DNA of 64,000 nt from Xanthomonas sp. DAR 35659 (lineage in GTDB: Bacteria; Pseudomonadota; Gammaproteobacteria; Xanthomonadales; Xanthomonadaceae), in NCBI RefSeq assembly GCF_041242975.1, contig NZ_CP162488.1, forward strand, positions 1,850,001-1,914,000, written 5' to 3'. Positions 17,211-25,129 of the stretch are shown in pieces; position 1 is the first letter of the stretch, and each line of letters opens with the position of its first letter. Made by a program: the position numbers and the translations under genes. The notes beneath the pieces are model-generated. The model worked only from the letters and a program-made list of their open reading frames with translations. It searched no databases and had not been told where the DNA came from.

Positions 17211-17921
17211 CTATAGCAGGCCCGGCTGCGCCGGGAGCGCGATCTCGCCGCGGCGCGAGGCCAGCCGGTCGGCCAGGCGGGTGGGCTCCGGCAGCCGGTA
17301 GCCGCGCAGGTAGCGCAGCGTCCACGCCAGCGCGCTGTCCACCGCGACGCGATGGCCGGGCGAGACGATCAGCGGATTGCAGCGTGGCTTGCTGCGCAGC
17401 GCCCAGCCGACCGTGTCGTCGCGATGCACGATCGGGCTGCGGTCGCCGGCCTGCGGTCCTGGTGCGTCGTGGCGTCCGGCCAGCAGCGTCTTCGCCACGC
17501 CGATGCTGGGCAGGCCGGTGACCACGCCGAAGTGCGCGGCGATGCCGAGCCGGCGCGGATGCGCGATGCCCTGGCCATCGACGAACACCAGATCCGGACG
17601 CTGCCGCAGCAGCGCCAGCGCGGCCAGCAGCGCCGGCAGTTCGCGGAAACTCAGCAGGCCCGGCACATAGGGCATCGAGGTCGGCACGCGAGCGATCTCG
17701 GCCTGTTGCGGTTGCAGGGTGTCGGCGTCGATCAGCACGGCGGCGGCGCGGGTGATGCGGCCTTCGTCCTCGAAGCCGACGTCGAACCCGGCCAGCCAGC
17801 GCGGCGGGTCCGGCACTTCGTCCTGCAGCCGCACGTGTTTCGCCAAGGTCGCCTGCAGCGCGCGCGCCTGAACGACGCTGCCGTCCCAGTCGCCGAAGAC
17901 GCTGTGCGAAGAAGTGTCCAT
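17211..17921 (-). CDS. nfi: Endonuclease V (deoxyinosine 3'-endonuclease)
   Basis: 236 residues. It nicks DNA at the second phosphodiester bond 3' of deoxyinosine and starts repair of deaminated adenine. The active-site residues are in place: Asp in AGFDVGFED (about residue 47), Glu in [11 protein letters not shown], Asp in DLVFVDGQG and His in [18 protein letters not shown] and [10 protein letters not shown] are also family blocks. The gene starts about 110 bp from the IS110 element, which lies upstream on the same strand and could affect its expression. Confidence 0.93.
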   Translation of the reverse strand: MDTSSHSVFGDWDGSVVQARALQATLAKHVRLQDEVPDPPRWLAGFDVGFEDEGRITRAAAVLIDADTLQPQQAEIARVPTSMPYVPGLLSFRELPALLAALALLRQRPDLVFVDGQGIAHPRRLGIAAHFGVVTGLPSIGVAKTLLAGRHDAPGPQAGDRSPIVHRDDTVGWALRSKPRCNPLIVSPGHRVAVDSALAWTLRYLRGYRLPEPTRLADRLASRRGEIALPAQPGLL

Positions 17922-18033
17922 GTGGCGATGATCGCGCCGCGCTCGTGGCTGTGGTGTGGAGGCGCTGGGAATGGGGAATGGGGAATCGTTGAAGCAGGTT
18001 GCGTTCCGGCGTAGCGCCAGCCCGTCACGCCTT

Positions 18034-18041
18034 TGTAGGAG
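18034..18041. repeat. Left remnant of the REP split by the IS110 element
   Basis: TGTAGGAG ends exactly where the insertion begins; the REP resumes with CGGCTTCAGCCGCGAC at 19191-19206. Joined, they restore an ordinary REP half. Confidence 0.9.
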
Positions 18042-18048
18042 TCAACTG

Positions 18049-18972
18049 TCATGCAGCAGCGATGACGGGAGGCGCGTAAGAAGCCTGATCGCGCGCGATG
18101 GCATTGAGCCAGCGTAGGTACTTGTGCATGCAGGCGACGATGGCGACCTTGGCCGGTTTGCCGGCCGCTTGCAGGCGCGCATAGGTTTGGGCCAAGGGGG
18201 ATTTGGCGCGGATGCTGGCCCAGGTGGCCATGTACAGCGCGCGGCGCACGTCGCTGCGCCCGCCTTTGATGCGGCGCTGGCCTTGCCAGCGGCCGCTGTC
18301 GTGATTGAACGGCGCCAGCCCGACCAGGGCGGCCAGCTTGCGCGGCGGCAGCGTTCCCAGTTCCGGCAGGCGTGCGGCCAGGGTGGCGCGCAGGATCGGC
18401 CCCAGCCCCGGCACCTTGGGCAGGGTCGAACACGCGTCGGCCTGCTGCTGAAGGTCTCGCTTCAGCGCATCGCTCTGCCGCTTCAGTAGGTCGATCGCTT
18501 CCTGGCAGTGGCGCCGCACCTCCGGGCTGGTGATGTGCTCCAGACGCCGCCGCAGGGCGTCGTGCTGGCCGACCAGAGCATTGCGCAGATCCAGCAGTTC
18601 GCGCAGGTGCTGCAGGTGCTCGGGCAACACGTCCGTCGGGGGGGCCACAATGGCTTGGGCTGTCACGGCCAACAGACGCGCGTCCAGGGCGTCGGTCTTG
18701 GCCTTGATGCCCAGCGCCTTGGCCAACGCACGTGGGCGCTGCGCACACATCCGCACCGCCGGCAGGTTGGCCTGCCGCAGCGTCCGCAGCACCTCATGTT
18801 CGTAGCCGCCGCTGGCTTCCAGCACGATCCGTTCGCACTCCAGCCTCGCCAGACGCTGGACCAGCTCAACGCGCCCTTGCGGCGTGTTGGGCTGGGTCCA
18901 GGCCAGTCCGTCCGGCAGCACATGAATGACCAGTTCGGCCTTGGCAACATCGATCCCGACAAAGCGCCGCAT
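18049..18972 (-). CDS. IS110-family recombinase (DEDD transposase)
   Basis: 307 residues. The N-terminal RuvC-like domain carries the DEDD set: Asp8 (FVGIDVAKAE), Glu52 (IVLEASGGYE), Asp94 and Asp97 (KTDALDARLLA). A coiled-coil stretch follows (about 115-180). The C-terminal Tnp domain has PGLGPILRATLAARLPELG and the HDSG motif with Ser226, then GQRRIKGGRSDVRRALYMAT. In IS621 the equivalent Ser is the nucleophile that acts with the DEDD site under bridge-RNA guidance. All key residues are present, so the enzyme is probably active. ATG at 18972 starts MRRFVGIDVAK. No frameshift or truncation is seen. Confidence 0.95.
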   Translation of the reverse strand: MRRFVGIDVAKAELVIHVLPDGLAWTQPNTPQGRVELVQRLARLECERIVLEASGGYEHEVLRTLRQANLPAVRMCAQRPRALAKALGIKAKTDALDARLLAVTAQAIVAPPTDVLPEHLQHLRELLDLRNALVGQHDALRRRLEHITSPEVRRHCQEAIDLLKRQSDALKRDLQQQADACSTLPKVPGLGPILRATLAARLPELGTLPPRKLAALVGLAPFNHDSGRWQGQRRIKGGRSDVRRALYMATWASIRAKSPLAQTYARLQAAGKPAKVAIVACMHKYLRWLNAIARDQASYAPPVIAAA

Positions 18973-18989
18973 AGACGTTCTCCGCAGTA

Positions 18990-19165
18990 GACTTAGGGTC
19001 GAGAGCGCTCCTGCCAATGCCCAGGCTTGTGATGTTCGAGCTCCCGGCTCAGGCAACTGTTCGGGCTTGTCAGGCAGGAGAACCGGGGTGCGGCGGCACT
19101 GACTCCTACTCGTGCTCGCTTGGCACTGCGGCTTAACGGCCTGCCGCACCCCGCTCTCACCTTCA
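18990..19165 (-). ncRNA. Candidate bridge RNA of the IS110 element, with readable target and donor guides
   Basis: Read on the minus strand, the leader folds into two stem-loops. The target loop is closed by GGGGTGCGGC (19152-19143) with GCCGCACCCC (19094-19085). It holds AAGCCGC (19134-19128), a small GTGC/GCAC hairpin, and GTAGGAG (19109-19103). AAGCCGC equals the left half of the occupied REP up to the first base of the CT core; GTAGGAG is the complement of its right half. The donor loop is closed by CTCCTGCC (19080-19073) with GGCAGGAG (19015-19008). It holds ACAGTTGCCT (19060-19051), which matches the element's right end ACAGTTGACT at 9 of 10 bases, and CACAAG (19031-19026), the complement of CT plus the left end. 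Exact RNA ends are unknown. Confidence 0.88.
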
Positions 19166-19190
19166 ACGATAGACCCTCTTTTGACACAAG

Positions 19191-19206
19191 CGGCTTCAGC
19201 CGCGAC
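19191..19206. repeat. Right remnant of the REP split by the IS110 element
   Basis: CGGCTTCAGCCGCGAC continues the REP interrupted after TGTAGGAG at 18041. No mirrored partner follows, so the target was a single REP half. Confidence 0.9.
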
Positions 19207-19337
19207 ACATCGCCAGGCGGCAAGGTGCGCTGAAACCCCACGCCGTTCCCATTCCCCATTCCCGACTCCCCATTCCCAGCCACCAGCTACAATCCAGGGC
19301 CGCACGACCCACGCATCCCCCAACGGAGACCGTCGCA

Positions 19338-20087
19338 GTGACCCGCAAACTCGTACTGTTGCGCCATGGCCAGAGCCAGTGGAACCTGGATAACCGCTTC
19401 ACCGGCTGGGTGGACGTGGACCTCACCGAACAGGGCCGCCAGGAAGCCGTCGCCGCCGGCCGGCTGATGCGCGAGGAGGGGCTGCAGTTCGACGTGGCGC
19501 ACACCTCGGTGCTCAAGCGCGCCATCCATACCCTGCAGGGCGCGTTGAAGGAACTGGACCAGGACTGGCTGCCGACGCACAAGAGCTGGCGCCTCAACGA
19601 GCGCCACTACGGCGGCCTGCAGGGCCTGGACAAGGCCGAGACCGCGGCCAAGCACGGCGAGGAGCAGGTCAAGATCTGGCGCCGCTCCTACGACATCCCG
19701 CCGCCGCCGATGGAGGCCGACGATCCGGGCCACCCGCTGCACGATCGCCGCTACGCCACCCTCGACCGCAACGCGCTGCCGGCCACCGAGTCGCTGGCGA
19801 CCACGCTCGAGCGCGTGCTGCCATACTGGCACGATGCGATCGCGCCGCAGCTCAAGGCCGGGCAGACCGTGCTGGTCACCGCGCACGGCAATTCGCTGCG
19901 CGCGCTGTACAAGTATTTGAACGGCGTGTCGCGCGAGGAAATCCTGGAGCTCAACATTCCCACCGGCATCCCGCTGCTGTTCGAGCTGGACGACGAATTG
20001 AAGGTGCAGTCCTACCGCTATCTGGGCGATCCGGAAGCGGCGAAGAAGGCGGCCGAGGCGGTGGCCAACCAGGGCAAGGCGAAGTAA
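19338..20087 (+). CDS. gpmA: 2,3-bisphosphoglycerate-dependent phosphoglycerate mutase
   Basis: 249 residues. It interconverts 3- and 2-phosphoglycerate in glycolysis and gluconeogenesis in the cytosol. The phospho-His motif [17 protein letters not shown] lies near the N-terminus (His about residue 10), then [11 protein letters not shown] and [15 protein letters not shown] with the second catalytic His. The length is that of the dPGM family. The start is GTG at 19338 (T-R-K-L-V-L follows), after GGAGAC. The upstream gap holds ATTCCC-type repeats and the IS/REP junction. Confidence 0.96.
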   Translation: MTRKLVLLRHGQSQWNLDNRFTGWVDVDLTEQGRQEAVAAGRLMREEGLQFDVAHTSVLKRAIHTLQGALKELDQDWLPTHKSWRLNERHYGGLQGLDKAETAAKHGEEQVKIWRRSYDIPPPPMEADDPGHPLHDRRYATLDRNALPATESLATTLERVLPYWHDAIAPQLKAGQTVLVTAHGNSLRALYKYLNGVSREEILELNIPTGIPLLFELDDELKVQSYRYLGDPEAAKKAAEAVANQGKAK

Positions 20088-20121
20088 GCGCCGTCACCTG
20101 CGCTGTCGAAAGGAGAACGCT

Positions 20122-20376
20122 ATGGGTGGATTCAGCATCTGGCACTTCGTGATCCTGCTGGTCATGCTGGGAGTCCCGCTGCTGATCGTGGCGGTGGTGT
20201 GGTGGGCGATCCGCGCCAACCGGCGTCCGCCGGCGGCCGCGCGGGTGGCGCCGCCGCCACTGCCGCCGGCCTCGGTCGAGCACCGGTTGCGCGAGCTGGA
20301 CGCGTTGAAGGCGCAGGGCCTGATCGATCCGGCGGAGTACGCGGATCGGCGCGAGCGGATCCTGGCCACGCTGTAA
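20122..20376 (+). CDS. Small membrane protein with SHOCT domain
   Basis: 84 residues. One membrane segment lies at about 8-29 (VILLVMLGVPLLIVAVVWWA), then a Pro-rich linker, then a SHOCT motif at 53-84 (HRLRELDALKAQGLIDPAEY with a following RRERIL). SHOCT is a short C-terminal oligomerisation-type domain found in many small bacterial proteins. ATG follows AAAGGAG at good spacing. It lies 34 bp after gpmA on the same strand and may be co-transcribed, ending at the hairpin 20386-20407. The cellular role is unknown. Confidence 0.85.
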   Translation: MGGFSIWHFVILLVMLGVPLLIVAVVWWAIRANRRPPAAARVAPPPLPPASVEHRLRELDALKAQGLIDPAEYADRRERILATL

Positions 20377-20385
20377 GCGGCAAGC

Positions 20386-20407
20386 GCGCGCGGTACGGGC
20401 CGCGCGC
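20386..20407 (+). terminator. GC-rich hairpin after the SHOCT gene
   Basis: GCGCGCGG (20386-20393) and CCGCGCGC (20400-20407) form a perfect 8-bp stem with a 6-nt loop, 9 nt after the stop codon. There is no T-run beyond ATT, so it is a weak terminator or end-stabilising hairpin. Confidence 0.45.
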
Positions 20408-20614
20408 ATTCCGTCGATCGGCGTTGTTCGACGCCACGACGCCTTGCACGGTCGAATGAGACCTCCCTTTTCCCAGCAGCAGGGAGGCGCTCAATGACGT
20501 GATGCGCACGCGTGCGCCGACCGCCGCGTCAATCGCGCGGCGATGTTCGCCTTGCCTGGCACGAACACAGCGGGCCCGGCCAACGCAGGCCAAGCGCCTC
20601 GCGCCGCGCGCGCG

Positions 20615-22600
20615 TCAGTCCGCGTCCACCCACACCCGCATCTCGCCTTCGCCGCGGTTGGCCCAGGCGAAGTAGGGCACGAAGGTCAGGGTCTGCGCCT
20701 GCCGCGACGGCGGCGGCGCGTCGTAGCGGTACAGCGGCATGGCGTCGGCCTGCGCCTCGTCGTGGCGGTCCACGCGTTCGCCGTCGGCCTGCAGCAGCAC
20801 CTGCCCGGCCAGCGCGCCGCTACCCGGCAGCATGCGGATCGGCGCGGCGGCGGGCAGGCGCAGCTGGTGCAGGTGCGCGCCGTTGTCGGCCTGTTCCAGG
20901 CAGTACACCAGTGGCCCGCGTTGCAGGGCGACCTTGCCGGCCAGATGGCGCACGCGCGGATGTCCGCTGACCCGCATCGCCGGCATCGGCAGCTGCAAGT
21001 GCAGAGTGTCGCCGGGTTGCCACGTCCGGCGCAGCACGCAGTAGCCGTGTTGCAGATGCTCCGCGATCGCGACCGGCTCGCCATTGAGCATCAGCTGCGG
21101 CGCGCGGCACCAGTCCGGCAGGCGCAGCGCCAGCGCGGCGGTCGCCGGCGTGGCGCAGTCCACGCGCAGTTCGACTTGCTCCTGCCAGGGATAGTCGCCG
21201 CGCTGGCGCAGGGTCAGCGTCTGTCCGTCCACCTCGAAGGCGGCGTCGCTGCCGACATACAGGTTCACGTACAGCGTGTCGTCGCGGCGGGTGTAGATGT
21301 AGTGGCCGAGCGAGGTCAGCACGCGGGCGATGTTGGGTGGGCAGCAGGCGCAGCCGAACCAGCGCTGCCGCACCGGCTTGACGTGGTCGAAGGTGTGGTT
21401 GCCGTGCACCGTGGGCGGATGCACTTCCAGCGGATTGACGTAGAAGAAATGGCGGCCGTCCAGCGCCATGCCGGCCAGCACGGTGTTGTACAGCGCCCGC
21501 TCCATCACGTCGGCGTAGCGGCTGTCCGGCGCCAGCTGCAGCATGCGGTTGGCGAACATCATCAGCCCGATCGAGGCGCAGCTCTCGTTGTAGGCGGTGT
21601 CGTTGGGCAGGTCGTAGTCGACGCTGAAGGCCTCGCCGTAGCTCTGCGCGCCGATTGCGCCGGTGAGGTAGAGCTGGCGCTGCGTGGCGTTCTCCCATAG
21701 CCGCTCGCAGGTGGCGCGCAACCGCGCATCGCCGCTGTGCCGGGCCAGGTGCGCCACGCCCGCGTACAGGTAGACGAAACGCACCGCGTGTCCGACCGCG
21801 GTGTCCTGCAACGCCACCGGCAGGTGCGCCTGGCTGTAGGCCTTGTCCTGGATCATCCAGGCCGGGCCGTGCCCGCCCCAGAAGAAGCTGCGGCCGCGGC
21901 GTTCGTACTCTTCGTCGTAGTAGTGCGGCGTGGCGCCGCGCTGTTCGACGAAGTAGCGCGCCAGCGCCAGGTAGCGCGCCTCGCCGGTGGCTTCGTACAG
22001 GCGCATCAGCGCCAGCTCGATCTCCGGATGTCCGGGGTAGCCGTGCAACTGGTCCGGACCTGGGCCGAAGGTGGCGTCGATGTGGTCGGCGAGCCGGCAC
22101 ACGATGTCCAGCAGCGCGCGCTTGCCGGTGGCCTGGTGGTAGGCGACGCCGGCCTCGATCATGTGCCCGGCGCAGTACAGCTCGTGGCACTCGGCCAGGT
22201 TGCTCCAGCGCTGCTCCGGCGCCTTCACCGTGAAATAGGTGTTGAGGTAGCCGTCGGCCTGCTGCGCGGCGCCGATCAGGTCGATGGTGGCGTCGGCATC
22301 GCGTTCCAGCGCCGGATCCGGATGCTGCGCGAGCAGGTAGGCCACCGCCTCCAGCCACTTGGCCACGTCGCTGTCCTGGAACACCATGCCGTAGAACGTC
22401 CCGTCGCTGCGCCCGGCGGCGATGCGGAAGTTCTCGATCGCATGGCTGGGTTCGGCATCGGCGACGTTGTCGTTGAGCGCCTGCCATTGATAGGGCAGCA
22501 CCACGTCCTGCACCAGGCGCTGGTAGCGCTGCCAGAACGGATCGGCGATGCGCAGGCGGTCGAGCGGAAGTTCGGGCGGCGGGGCGAGCGAATGCGGCAT
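20615..22600 (-). CDS. GH127-family beta-L-arabinofuranosidase
   Basis: 661 residues without a signal peptide, so probably cytoplasmic. The alpha/alpha-barrel has GH127 blocks: IENFRIAAGR, FYGMVFQDSDVAKWLEAVAY, DGYLNTYF, ECHELYCAGHMIEAGVAYHQ, and the catalytic pair in NESCASIG (acid Glu) and FGCACCPPNIAR (nucleophile Cys and Zn-binding Cys residues). Members release beta-L-arabinofuranose from plant arabino-oligosaccharides such as those on hydroxyproline-rich glycoproteins. ATG at 22600 (M-P-H-S-L-A) is chosen because the family begins there; the frame is open far upstream through the neighbouring gene on the same strand. The gene lies 38 bp downstream of an MFS sugar symporter and is divergent, with it, from an AraC regulator, which fits uptake and cleavage of an arabinoside. 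Confidence 0.92.
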   Translation of the reverse strand: MPHSLAPPPELPLDRLRIADPFWQRYQRLVQDVVLPYQWQALNDNVADAEPSHAIENFRIAAGRSDGTFYGMVFQDSDVAKWLEAVAYLLAQHPDPALERDADATIDLIGAAQQADGYLNTYFTVKAPEQRWSNLAECHELYCAGHMIEAGVAYHQATGKRALLDIVCRLADHIDATFGPGPDQLHGYPGHPEIELALMRLYEATGEARYLALARYFVEQRGATPHYYDEEYERRGRSFFWGGHGPAWMIQDKAYSQAHLPVALQDTAVGHAVRFVYLYAGVAHLARHSGDARLRATCERLWENATQRQLYLTGAIGAQSYGEAFSVDYDLPNDTAYNESCASIGLMMFANRMLQLAPDSRYADVMERALYNTVLAGMALDGRHFFYVNPLEVHPPTVHGNHTFDHVKPVRQRWFGCACCPPNIARVLTSLGHYIYTRRDDTLYVNLYVGSDAAFEVDGQTLTLRQRGDYPWQEQVELRVDCATPATAALALRLPDWCRAPQLMLNGEPVAIAEHLQHGYCVLRRTWQPGDTLHLQLPMPAMRVSGHPRVRHLAGKVALQRGPLVYCLEQADNGAHLHQLRLPAAAPIRMLPGSGALAGQVLLQADGERVDRHDEAQADAMPLYRYDAPPPSRQAQTLTFVPYFAWANRGEGEMRVWVDAD

Positions 22601-22638
22601 GGGCGCGGCGATCCTGGAAGCGGGGAAGGGAAGGGGTA

Positions 22639-24042
22639 TCAGTGCACCGGGCGCGCAGCCAGGTCGGCGGCGACCTGGGCCAGCAGCGGCCGGCGCAGGC
22701 GGCAGCGGTGGATCACCGCGGCCAGCAGCAGGTGGATGGCCGCGGGGATCAGCGTTTCCAGCAGCGTGATCGCCTGCAGCGAGGCGGCGGTCTGGTGCTC
22801 GGCGCCGGCGCGGTAGCCCACGCGCACGAACAGGTAGCTGATCACCACCGCGCTCGAGGCCCAGGCCAGCTTGATGCAGAACAGGTTGAAGGCGAAGTTG
22901 ATGCCGGAGGAGCGCACCCGGTTCTTCCATGCGCCGTAGTCGTCGGCGAAGGCCATGATCGAGAAATGCAGCGGCAGCGCGAAGCCGAGCACCAGGCAGT
23001 TGGCGAAGATCAGCCCCAGCCACAGCGTCTGCTGCGCCGGGCCGGTCGGCATCCACCACTGCAGCACGCCCAGCGCCGCCAGCGCCAGGTTGGTATGCAG
23101 GTACAACGCCAGCGGATCGAAGCGGCGGCACAGCGCGTTGACCACGATCGCGCCCAGCACCGTGGCCAACGCCACCATCGCGAAGAACAGCGAGGCGTAG
23201 CCGGGGCTGCCGCCGAGCACGTAAGTGATGAAGTACAGGTAGCCGCCGCCGCGGATGTTGAACACGTTGATCAGCAGGAACGACATCAGCAGCACCAGCC
23301 GCATCTGGTCGTTGCGCAGCAGCCCGCGCAGGTGCTCGCCGATGCCGGCCTCGCCGAGCAGGCTGACCGGCACGCGTTCGCGCACCGCGAAGAAGCAGCA
23401 CAGGAACATCGCCACCGCCAGTGCGCTGAGCAAGCCCACGCCGAGTTGGTAGCCGCGCGCGGCATCGCCGTCGCCGAGCACCCGCACCAGCCATGGCAGC
23501 CCGACAGAGACCAGGAAGCCGGCGATGCCGCACAGCACGAAGCGCCACGACTGCGCCGACACCACGTCGCGGTGGTCGCCGGTCATGCTGTTGATCAGCG
23601 CGCAGTACGGCACGTTGATCGCGGTGTAGCACAGCGACAGCAGGAAATAGCTGGCGAAGGCATAGGCGATCTTGGCCGTCGCGCCCAACTGCGGGGTGCT
23701 GAAGGTGAGTACGCAGGCGATGCCGATCGGCAGCGCGATCCACAGTTGCCAGCCGCGAAAGCGGCCCCAGCGGCTGCGGGTGCGGTCGGCGAGCACGCCC
23801 ATCACCGGGTCGGAGACCGCATCGGCGATGCGCAGCACGGTGAACAGGGTGCCGACCAGCGCCGGGGTCAGGCCGAACACATCGGTGTAGAAGAAGGTCA
23901 GGAAGTTGGCGATCAGGCAGGTGACGATGGTGCCGCCGGCGTCGCCCAGGCCGTAGCCGAACTTTTCCAGGCGCGAGAGCCGGGGTGGGGCGGCGGCCGG
24001 TTCGGCGCCTGCGGCGATGGGGCCAACGGTGGTGGCATTCAA
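22639..24042 (-). CDS. MFS sugar:cation symporter (GPH family)
   Basis: 467 residues and about 12 membrane segments. GPH hallmarks are present: [20 protein letters not shown] near the N-terminus, [29 protein letters not shown] (motif A loop), and the central [13 protein letters not shown]. The start is judged to be TTG at 24042 (N-A-T-T-V follows), because AGGAA lies 8-12 nt upstream and no ATG or GTG fits before the conserved part; the ATG-initiated frame reaches into the divergent regulator and is unlikely. It heads the two-gene operon with GH127 and should import the arabino-oligosaccharide cleaved by that enzyme. Confidence 0.88.
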   Translation of the reverse strand: MNATTVGPIAAGAEPAAAPPRLSRLEKFGYGLGDAGGTIVTCLIANFLTFFYTDVFGLTPALVGTLFTVLRIADAVSDPVMGVLADRTRSRWGRFRGWQLWIALPIGIACVLTFSTPQLGATAKIAYAFASYFLLSLCYTAINVPYCALINSMTGDHRDVVSAQSWRFVLCGIAGFLVSVGLPWLVRVLGDGDAARGYQLGVGLLSALAVAMFLCCFFAVRERVPVSLLGEAGIGEHLRGLLRNDQMRLVLLMSFLLINVFNIRGGGYLYFITYVLGGSPGYASLFFAMVALATVLGAIVVNALCRRFDPLALYLHTNLALAALGVLQWWMPTGPAQQTLWLGLIFANCLVLGFALPLHFSIMAFADDYGAWKNRVRSSGINFAFNLFCIKLAWASSAVVISYLFVRVGYRAGAEHQTAASLQAITLLETLIPAAIHLLLAAVIHRCRLRRPLLAQVAADLAARPVH

Positions 24043-24135
24043 CGGGACGATTCCTGGCAGGCGCGCGCTGCGGCGTCCGCAACGTCGCATGCGGACCGTG
24101 CCGGAACAAGAGCCGGCGCGGTATAAAAACGGTAC

Positions 24136-24201
24136 GATTCCGACCTGTGCGGGAGTCGCGCTCCAGGTCGCCGAATCCTGCACTATTTGCTGCATTGCAG
24201 C
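24136..24201. promoter_or_regulatory. Candidate operators in the AraC/MFS divergent promoter region
   Basis: In the 190-bp divergent gap GATTC-C-GACCTG (24136-24147) is mirrored by CAGGTC-GCC-GAATC (24164-24177). A second dyad GCTGC-ATT-GCAGC lies at 24189-24201, 31 bp before the AraC start. Either could bind the AraC protein or a LacI-type repressor. GTATAAAAACGG (24121-24132) is a plausible -10 area. Function is inferred from position only. Confidence 0.35.
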
Positions 24202-24232
24202 GTGCACTGGGCCATAGGGAGACGTTTCCGAC

Positions 24233-25063
24233 ATGCTCGAATTCGCGGTCGCGTATCCGATCCGGGTCCAGAACGGCGGCCTGTTCATTTCCCGTGGACT
24301 GGGCGCGCATCCGGCGCGGGTAATCCAGTCCTACGAGTTGATCTTCGTCGAGCGCGGCACCCTGTCGATCCGCGAACAGGACAGCGACTTCCATATCGGT
24401 CCCGGCGAGACCCTGCTGTTGTGGCCGGGACGCGAGCACGCCGGCATCGGCCGCTTTCCCGCCGACCTGCGCTTCTACTGGGTGCATTTCGAGCTGGCGA
24501 CGCAGGCCGCCGCCGCCGCGGCCGGCACCGCCGAGGCGACGTTGCTGTCGATGCCGCAGCGCACCGCGATCCGCGACCCGGAGCGCTTCGTCGGCCTGTT
24601 CCGCTGGTTGCTCAGCGAGCAGGAGGAACGGCGCACGCTGCCGATGCTGGAGCCGATCGTGCTGTCGATGTTGCAGTGCGTGGCCGGCGCCTGGCCCGAC
24701 CCGCAGGATTCCGACCGCGCCGGCGTGGCCCTGGCGTATCGCGCCAAGCAACTGATCGGTACCCAGTTCCACACCGCGCTCACCGCCTCGGCGCTGGCCG
24801 CGCAACTGCACTGCAACCCGGATTACCTGGGGCGCATCTACCGGCGCGCGTTCGGCACCACCCTGACCGAGGCGATCCACCGCCAGCGCATCGCCTTCGC
24901 CGAAAAGCTGCTGCTGGTGAACGCCTGCAGCGTGGACGAGGTCGCGCAGCGCGCCGGCTTCAGCGACGGCGGCTACTTCCGCCGCATCTTCCGCCAGCGC
25001 CTGGGCATGACCCCGAGCGCCTACCGGCGGCTGTACTGCAAGGAACACATCAACTCGGAGTGA
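24233..25063 (+). CDS. AraC-family transcriptional regulator of the arabinoside operon
   Basis: 276 residues. An N-terminal cupin-like sensor ([36 protein letters not shown]) is followed by a C-terminal two-HTH DNA-binding domain (about 165-270): [20 protein letters not shown] for the first HTH and [20 protein letters not shown] for the second, then GMTPSAYR. It is divergent from the MFS-GH127 operon, so it most likely activates it when the imported sugar is present. ATG follows GGGAG. The ligand is unknown, but arabinose or an arabinobiose would fit the neighbours. Confidence 0.9.
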   Translation: MLEFAVAYPIRVQNGGLFISRGLGAHPARVIQSYELIFVERGTLSIREQDSDFHIGPGETLLLWPGREHAGIGRFPADLRFYWVHFELATQAAAAAAGTAEATLLSMPQRTAIRDPERFVGLFRWLLSEQEERRTLPMLEPIVLSMLQCVAGAWPDPQDSDRAGVALAYRAKQLIGTQFHTALTASALAAQLHCNPDYLGRIYRRAFGTTLTEAIHRQRIAFAEKLLLVNACSVDEVAQRAGFSDGGYFRRIFRQRLGMTPSAYRRLYCKEHINSE

Positions 25064-25129
25064 AGCGCGGTCGGCGCGGTCTACACGCCGCAGTGCCTAC
25101 ACTGCGCCGACCTTCAGGGGAGCCGGCCG

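Larger units (their letters stand above)
18042..19190 (-). mobile_element. Complete IS110-family insertion sequence inside a REP
   Basis: 1149 bp when one copy of the shared dinucleotide AG (CT on the coding strand) is counted. AG occurs at both junctions (18040-18041 and 19189-19190). There is no terminal inverted repeat and no longer target duplication, as expected for IS110. The recombinase reads leftward and its stop lies 7 bp from the left edge, while 218 non-coding bp precede its start. That is the IS110-subgroup layout, with the bridge RNA in the 5' end. The flanks are the two parts of one REP, so the boundaries are fixed by comparison with the intact REPs of this window. Confidence 0.92.

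Noticed and set aside
20615..25048. A single 1477-codon minus-strand frame that would fuse GH127 to upstream sequence
   Set aside because: Only the part from ATG 22600 is GH127; upstream of it the frame runs out of phase through the MFS and AraC genes.
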